Assembly: GCF_014171575.1 (NCBI RefSeq)
Contig: NZ_CP050453.1
Location: 3,100,001 to 3,164,000 of the forward strand
Direction: 5' to 3'
Origin: Microbacterium sp. Se63.02b
Lineage (GTDB): Bacteria; Actinomycetota; Actinomycetes; Actinomycetales; Microbacteriaceae
Length of the DNA: 64,000 bases
Positions 59,296 to 64,000 of the stretch are shown here, in pieces. The notes under the pieces are model-generated. The model ran no database searches. It was not told where the DNA came from and saw only the letters and a program-made list of their open reading frames with translations. Numbering within the stretch: the first letter of the stretch is position 1; every line of letters starts with the position of its first letter. The position numbers and the translations under genes were made by a program.

Positions 59296-59325
59296 ATTGG
59301 TCGCAGTTACGGAACTATTGGTCGC
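59296..59325. promoter_or_regulatory. Two ATTGGTCGC direct repeats, 21 bases apart
   Basis: ATTGGTCGC occurs at 59296-59304 and 59317-59325 with similar flanks (CGGAAACC and CGGAACT before each). A 21-base period places both on one face of DNA. CitB/DcuR-type regulators bind A/T-rich sites of this kind upstream of carboxylate transporters. They sit between tctC and the divergent regulator gene. Confidence 0.6.
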
Positions 59326-59379
59326 GAGCAGTGCCCTCCCCTGCTCGCACCCCCTGCGTCGGACGACGACAATGGTCAG

Positions 59380-60600
59380 GTGGCCTCGAAGATGACGCTC
59401 CGTGTGCAGCTGTTGGTGCTGCAGGCGTTGATCGTGTTCCTGGTGACCCTCGCGACCGGCATCGTGGCTGGCGCGTTCCAGGAGCAGGCGCTCCGCGAGG
59501 CCTACAAAGACCGGATGCAGGCGGTCGCACAGTCGATCGCCGCCCTTCCGGCCGTGCAGTCGGCCTTCGACGACGCCGATCCCGCCGCCGCGATCCAACC
59601 CATCGCCGAGGTCATCCGTGAGGCATCCGACCTCGCGTACGTCGTCGTGGCCAACGAAGACGGCATCCGGTACTCCCACCCGAACCCGGCGCGCATCGGG
59701 GAGAAGGTCTCCACCGACCCGTCGATACCGCTCTCGGGCGAGATCTACGTGGGCACGCAGACGGGGACCCTCGGCACCTCCTGGCGCGTCAAGGTCCCCA
59801 TCCGCGACGACGAGGGCACGGTGATCGGCACCGCATCCGTCGGCATCCTGGAGTCCGAGCTCAACGAGGAGTTCAGCGCGAACCTCGTGTGGCTGATCTC
59901 GGCGATGCTGGCCGCCGCCGTGCTCGGGGTGTTCGGTTCGGCGTGGGTGACGTCCGTGATCCGGCGCCGCATCTACCGGCTCGAGCCCCACCAGATCGCC
60001 GCGCTCGTGAAGAACCAGGAGACCACGCTGCACGGTCTCAGCGAGGGCGTGATCACGGTCGACGACAGGGGACGGATCACCCTCGTCAACGATGCGGCCG
60101 CGCGCTTCCTCGGCACCGACGCGGCCGACCTCGACGGCGCCTCCGCCGCCGAGGTCCTGGGAGAAGAGCTGGCGACGGTGCTGCGCGAAGGCGAAGCCGC
60201 GGGGCGCCCGGTGATCGTGGGCTCGCACGTGCTGGTCGCCCGGAGCACCGGAAGCGAAGCCGAGGACGGCGGCGTCGGGGCGACGCTGCTGCTCCGCGAC
60301 CACACGGAGCTCCACGACGTCGTGCGCCGCGTCGAGGCCGCCGACGCCATCATCGCCTTCCGCCAGCGCTTCGGCATCCCCAAGGGCCTCAGCGCCGAGA
60401 CGCTGGAGCGGGTGTCCTCCGCGCTGGCCGCACGCACCGACGCCACGGCGACCGAGATCGGCGACGACCTCGACATCTCCCGGGTCAGTGCGCGTCGCTA
60501 CCTCGAGCACCTGGCCAGCTCCGGCAGGGCCACGCGCTCCCTCGACTACACGACCAAGGGCCGACCGAGCACCCGATACGGCTCCATCGACGCCGTCTGA
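59380..60600 (+). CDS. Membrane sensor fused to CitB-type DNA-binding domain (kinase and receiver absent)
   Basis: This 406-residue protein starts like a CitA/DcuS sensor kinase: helix 1 (about residues 9-32), an extracytoplasmic PAS-like domain with the family motif YSHPNPARIG, helix 2 (about 170-190) and a cytoplasmic PAS domain (about 205-312) ending RDHTEL. A kinase would continue with the His-box and ATPase. Instead, about 20 residues later comes GIPKGLSAETLERV and the helix-turn-helix EIGDDLDISRVSARRYLEHL, the C-terminus of CitB/DcuR response regulators. Histidine-kinase and receiver domains are missing with no break in frame. It would be a one-component membrane regulator of tctCBA, unless a deletion arose in assembly. 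ATG at 59392 is an alternative start. Confidence 0.75.
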   Translation: MASKMTLRVQLLVLQALIVFLVTLATGIVAGAFQEQALREAYKDRMQAVAQSIAALPAVQSAFDDADPAAAIQPIAEVIREASDLAYVVVANEDGIRYSHPNPARIGEKVSTDPSIPLSGEIYVGTQTGTLGTSWRVKVPIRDDEGTVIGTASVGILESELNEEFSANLVWLISAMLAAAVLGVFGSAWVTSVIRRRIYRLEPHQIAALVKNQETTLHGLSEGVITVDDRGRITLVNDAAARFLGTDAADLDGASAAEVLGEELATVLREGEAAGRPVIVGSHVLVARSTGSEAEDGGVGATLLLRDHTELHDVVRRVEAADAIIAFRQRFGIPKGLSAETLERVSSALAARTDATATEIGDDLDISRVSARRYLEHLASSGRATRSLDYTTKGRPSTRYGSIDAV

Positions 60601-60691
60601 GGGTCATCCGACTATGGGACGCAGTCCCGTTCTGTGCGACACTGGATCGCATTCGACGACGACGTCGGCCACCCGGATCGAAGGAGATCTC

Positions 60692-62265
60692 ATGGTTCGC
60701 AGCACCTATCCCGACGTGGAGATCCCCGACATCTCCATCCACGACTTCCTCTTCGGCGACCTCGACGACGCCGAGCTCGACACGGTCGCCCTCGTCGACG
60801 GCGCGAGCGGAGCCACCACCACGTACCGACAGCTCGTGGGCCAGATCGACCTCTTCGCCGGCGCCCTCGCCGCCCGGGGCGTCGGCGTCGGCACCACGGT
60901 CGGGGTGTTGTGCCCGAACATCCCCGCGTTCGCGACCGTGTTCCACGGCATCCTCCGCGCCGGGGCGACGGCCACCACGATCAACTCCCTCTACACCGCG
61001 GAGGAGATCGCGAATCAGCTCACCGACGCGGATGCCACCTGGCTCGTGACGGTCTCTCCACTGCTTCCCGGAGCACGCGCTGCCGCCGAGAAACTCGGCC
61101 TCCCGGCCGACCACCTCATCGTGCTCGACGGCGCCGAGGGACACCCCTCGCTGCCGGCGCTGTTGGGGGAAGGACGGCCTGCTCCCGATGTGACGTTCGA
61201 CCCGGCCACCCATCTCGCCGTCCTCCCCTACTCCTCGGGCACCACCGGGCGCCCCAAGGGGTCATGCTCACCCACCGGAACCTGGTGGCCAACGTCTCGC
61301 AGTGCCGTCCGGTGCTCGGCGTCGAGGCGAGCGACCGCGTGCTGGCCGTGCTCCCCTTCTTCCACATCTACGGCATGACGGTGCTGCTGAACTTCGCCCT
61401 GCGCCAGCGTGCAGGACTCGTGACAATGCCCAAGTTCGACCTGCCGGAGTTCCTACGCATCATCGCCGAGCACCGGACGACCTGGGTGTTCGTCGCTCCC
61501 CCGATCGCGGTCGCTCTGGCGAAGCATCCGATCGTCGATCAGTTCGACCTCTCGTCCGTCAAAGTGATCTTCTCGGGCGCCGCCCCTCTCGACGGCACCC
61601 TCGCGGCCGCCGTGGCGAACCGGCTCGGCTGCATCGTCACGCAGGGCTACGGCATGACAGAGACGAGCCCCGCCGTGAATCTCACCTCCGAGACGCGAGA
61701 CGACGTCGACCGTTCGGCGATCGGTCCCCTCGTGCCCAACACCGAGGCGCGACTGGTCGACCCGGAATCGGGCGAAGACGTGGCGACGCCCACGGAGGGC
61801 GCCAGCGAGCCGGGCGAGCTGTGGGTGCGCGGTCCGCAGGTCATGGTGGGGTACCTCAACCGCCCCGACGCCACGGCCGAGATGCTCGACGCCGACGGCT
61901 GGCTGCACACCGGCGATGTCGCGACCGTCACCCCCGACGGCATCTACCGCATCGTCGACCGGCTCAAGGAGCTCATCAAGTACAAGGGGTACCAGGTCGC
62001 CCCCGCAGTGCTGGAGGCCGTGCTGCTCGAGCACCCCGCCATCGCCGACGCCGCTGTGATCGGCGCACTCGACGAAGACGGCCAGGAGGTTCCGAAGGCG
62101 TTCGTGGTGCGGCAGCCGGACGCCGACCTCGACGCGGATGCGGTCATGGCGCACGTCGCCGCCCACGTCGCGCCGCACGAGAAGGTGCGACAGGTCGAGT
62201 TCATCGACGTGATCCCGAAGTCGAGCTCCGGGAAGATCCTCCGCAAGGACCTGCGCCTCCGCTGA
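60692..62265 (+). CDS. AMP-dependent acyl-CoA ligase, 4-coumarate-CoA-ligase-like (one frame break)
   Basis: This adenylate-forming enzyme of about 524 residues activates a carboxylic acid with ATP and CoA. Motifs: phosphate loop YSSGTTGRPKG, QGYGMTETSP, HTGDVATV, the hinge VDRLKELIKYKGYQVAP and the C-terminal catalytic Lys in SSSGKILRKDLR. One base appears lost at GGGG 61258-61261, just after the phosphate loop. GAAGGAGA precedes the ATG. The substrate may be an aromatic or medium-chain acid. It lies next to a carboxylate transporter but there is no proof of a shared substrate. Confidence 0.88.
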
Positions 62266-62297
62266 CGTCGGACGTGCGGGTCCGGACCGGACTGCGC

Positions 62298-63730
62298 TCA
62301 GTCGCCGTCGAGGAGCTCGGCGTACGTCTGCAGCGGAACCGGCTTCACCGGCAGCTGTGCGGCGAAGCGACCGGCAGCGGCGACCGTCGTCCCGCGCGCC
62401 GCGGCGACGGCACCAGCCACGGTCGTCTCGCAATACCGCCCCTGACAAGGGCCCATTCCGGTGCGACAGCTGAGCTTCACCGCATCGACGGTGTCGGCAT
62501 GCGGGTTCGCCTGCAGGAAACCGTCGATGTCGGAGCGCGGGATCGCCTCGCACCGGCACACCGTGGTGGCCGGTGTGGCGAGGGCCGTGAGGCCGGGGCG
62601 TTCCGGGGCGAACATCCGCTGCACGACCGCCGCGAATCTCCGCGATCTCCGCAGGTCACGCTCGAGGGCCCTGGACCGTACGGCGGTCACGGGGCGGCCC
62701 AGACGTGCGGCGATGACCGCCGCCGCTGCGGCCCCCTCGGCGCGCGACTGCTCCGCGCCGGACACCCCGGTGGGCTCGCCCGCGGCGAAGACCCCGGGGA
62801 CATCCGTCTCGAAGTCGCGGTCCACGGCCACGAGCCATCCCCCGCGGCGGAATCCCAGCGCACCGCGCACCCGAGTTGACGCGCGAGCTCGGTGGAGGCG
62901 TGGAAGCCGTAGCCGAGCACGACGGTCCTGGCCGGAACCTCACGTTCGGGGCCGCGTACACGCCACGCCCGATCGGCTCTCGCGACACGGATGCCGCCCA
63001 CGCCCCCGTCGCCGAGGATCGCGGTGGGAACCGTCGCCGTCCTGATCCGCACGCCGCGTCGCACGAGGGTGAGCACGCAGCCGGCGAGCTCGGCCAGAAG
63101 TCGCGCATGCCCGGGAACGGCCGGAGCGGCGAGGAACAGCTCACGCAACGAGGGCAGTCCCCTGGCGAACACCACCTCCGTCACCTCGGCCCCCGCACGC
63201 GCCAACTGGGCAGCCACGATCAGCATGAGCGGATGCGACCCGGCCAGCACGACGGGCCCGGCGGCACGCAGGTGCTGGGACTTCAGGAGCCCCTGCGCCG
63301 CACCGGCCATCAGCACCCCCGGCAGCGTCCACCCGGGGAACGCGACCGGCATGTCGTACGCACCTGTCGCGATGAGCAGTCGCCTGGCGGGTGCGCGCCG
63401 TGCGCCCTGCGGCCCCGCGACGAGCACCTCGAACTCGTCGCGGCCGGTCGACCGGGTGTCGAGGATCCCGAACACGGTCGACTCGAACCACCACTCGACC
63501 CCTGGCGCGTCGGCGGCGTCGGCGAGCAGCCGAGCTGCCCACGGATAGCCCACCGGTGAGCGCACCGGCTCGCCGAACTCCGCCGGAGGCTGCCGGAAGA
63601 TCTGTCCGCCCGCGGCGCGCTGCTCGTCGATCACGAGCGTGTGCAGACCCTGCGCGGAGGCTTCGACGGCGGCGGCGAGACCCGCCGGTCCCGCCCCGAC
63701 GATGACGAGGTCGTACGGCTCGGAGCTCAT
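62298..63730 (-). CDS. FAD oxidoreductase with C-terminal BFD-like [2Fe-2S] domain, HcnB/opine-oxidase-alpha-like (one frame break)
   Basis: This soluble flavoprotein is about 477 residues. The N-terminal dinucleotide fold (IVGAGPAGLAAAVEA) and the ATGAYDMPVAFPGWTLPGV motif are those of HcnB, opine dehydrogenase and D-amino-acid oxidoreductase subunits. The C-terminus has CRCEAI...SCRTGMGPCQGRYC, four Cys for a BFD-type [2Fe-2S] cluster. One base appears lost at CCC 62870-62872; adding it gives RQLGVRGALGFRRGG. It overlaps the upstream ferredoxin-like gene by 4 bases; a third, HcnC-like flavin subunit may lie outside the window. Confidence 0.84.
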
Positions 63731-64000
63731 ACGTCCGTCCGCACGTCCATGCCCTCGCGGACCGTGGTCAGGCATGTCCTGGTGAGGGGCGCATCGTCGA
63801 CGGTGACGGCGCACTCGAAACAGGTCCCCATGTTGCACAGCGGCGCACGCCGCTCGCCGTACCTCCGGGCGAAGGTCCGCTCACCCGCCGCGAGCATGGC
63901 CCCGGCGACGGTCTCGCCGGCAGCCGCGATCACACGGCGACCGTCGACGGTGAAGGCCACGTCGCACCGACGGGGTGCGGTGCGTTCGGCGAGGGGTTCG
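63727..64000 (-). CDS. [2Fe-2S] ferredoxin-like subunit, HcnA-like (partial at window end)
   Basis: The frame stays open to the last base, so the true start may be outside; a GTG at 63960 is possible. It has the 2Fe-2S plant-ferredoxin-like Cys pattern C-x4-C-x2-C (LCNMGTCFEC) with a fourth Cys in TRTCLT, and the start FTVDGRRVIAAAGETV is like the N-terminal part of sarcosine oxidase alpha and HcnA. With the next gene it makes a two-subunit HcnAB-type module, transferring electrons from amino-acid or opine oxidation. Confidence 0.84.
   Translation of the reverse strand, partial: EPLAERTAPRRCDVAFTVDGRRVIAAAGETVAGAMLAAGERTFARRYGERRAPLCNMGTCFECAVTVDDAPLTRTCLTTVREGMDVRTDV

Overview
The window is a high-GC, gene-dense chromosomal segment of an actinobacterium, most likely Microbacteriaceae and probably Microbacterium or a close relative. 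The basis is the codon usage, the tRNA-Trp-secE-nusG-rplK-rplA order, a NusG with a long acidic N-terminus, a RamB-type regulator beside aceA/aceB, LAxTG-type cell-wall sorting and a SipW-type signal peptidase. I see no rRNA, CRISPR array, IS element or prophage. Only the first gene, the end of a possible YqaJ-type nuclease, hints at mobile or phage-like material.

Layout. 0.4-3.4 kb (minus): a surface-protein operon with three SipW-type secreted proteins, their signal peptidase and an LAxTG-anchored protein. 3.6-5.9 kb: a drug exporter plus MarR regulator behind a promoter carrying two copies of GTTGA-N6-TCAAC. 5.8-7.5 kb: a divergent ArgP/LysG-type regulator and LysE exporter. 7.5-10.2 kb: an iron-chaperone-like protein and a polar amino-acid (perhaps cystine) ABC importer. 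10.4-13.3 kb: rplA, rplK, nusG, secE and tRNA-Trp. 13.5-18.1 kb: an Hsp90-like ATPase with a large TPR protein. 18.1-19.8 kb: pyruvate oxidase. 20.1-29.9 kb: a putrescine/GABA catabolic block (amine oxidase, two aldehyde dehydrogenases, permease, Usp protein, GABA transaminase, PucR regulator). 30-34.6 kb: ramB and the glyoxylate shunt genes aceA and aceB. 34.7-39 kb: lrp-like gene/ald, an aminotransferase and small proteins. 39-43.7 kb: a C4 sugar-acid cluster (GntP permease, threonate-dehydrogenase-like enzyme, DUF1537 kinase, GntR regulator). 43.7-45.7 kb: murB and two MaoC hotdog genes. 45.8-55.2 kb: a ten-gene C4-polyol operon. 55.2-59.2 kb: a TauE/SafE-type transporter and a tripartite tricarboxylate (TctCBA) transporter. 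59.4-60.6 kb: an unusual membrane regulator. 60.7-64 kb: an acyl-CoA ligase and part of an HcnAB-like oxidoreductase.

How genes work together. The 45.9-55.2 kb operon holds an importer and all four enzyme families needed to take erythritol or L-threitol through L-erythrulose, L-erythrulose 1-phosphate and D-erythrulose 4-phosphate to D-erythrose 4-phosphate, with a DeoR repressor. The 20-29 kb block can take putrescine to succinate, which together with the glyoxylate shunt genes suggests growth on amines and C2 compounds. The regulator next to tctCBA looks like a CitA/DcuS sensor joined directly to the DNA-binding end of its response regulator, with kinase and receiver domains missing; this is the most unusual protein in the window.

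Quality warning. I count 24 single-base reading-frame breaks in 18 otherwise well-conserved genes. Twenty-one are apparent lost bases and three apparent gained bases, mostly at short G or C runs. I treat them as probable sequencing or assembly errors and describe these genes as whole genes with frame breaks at stated positions.
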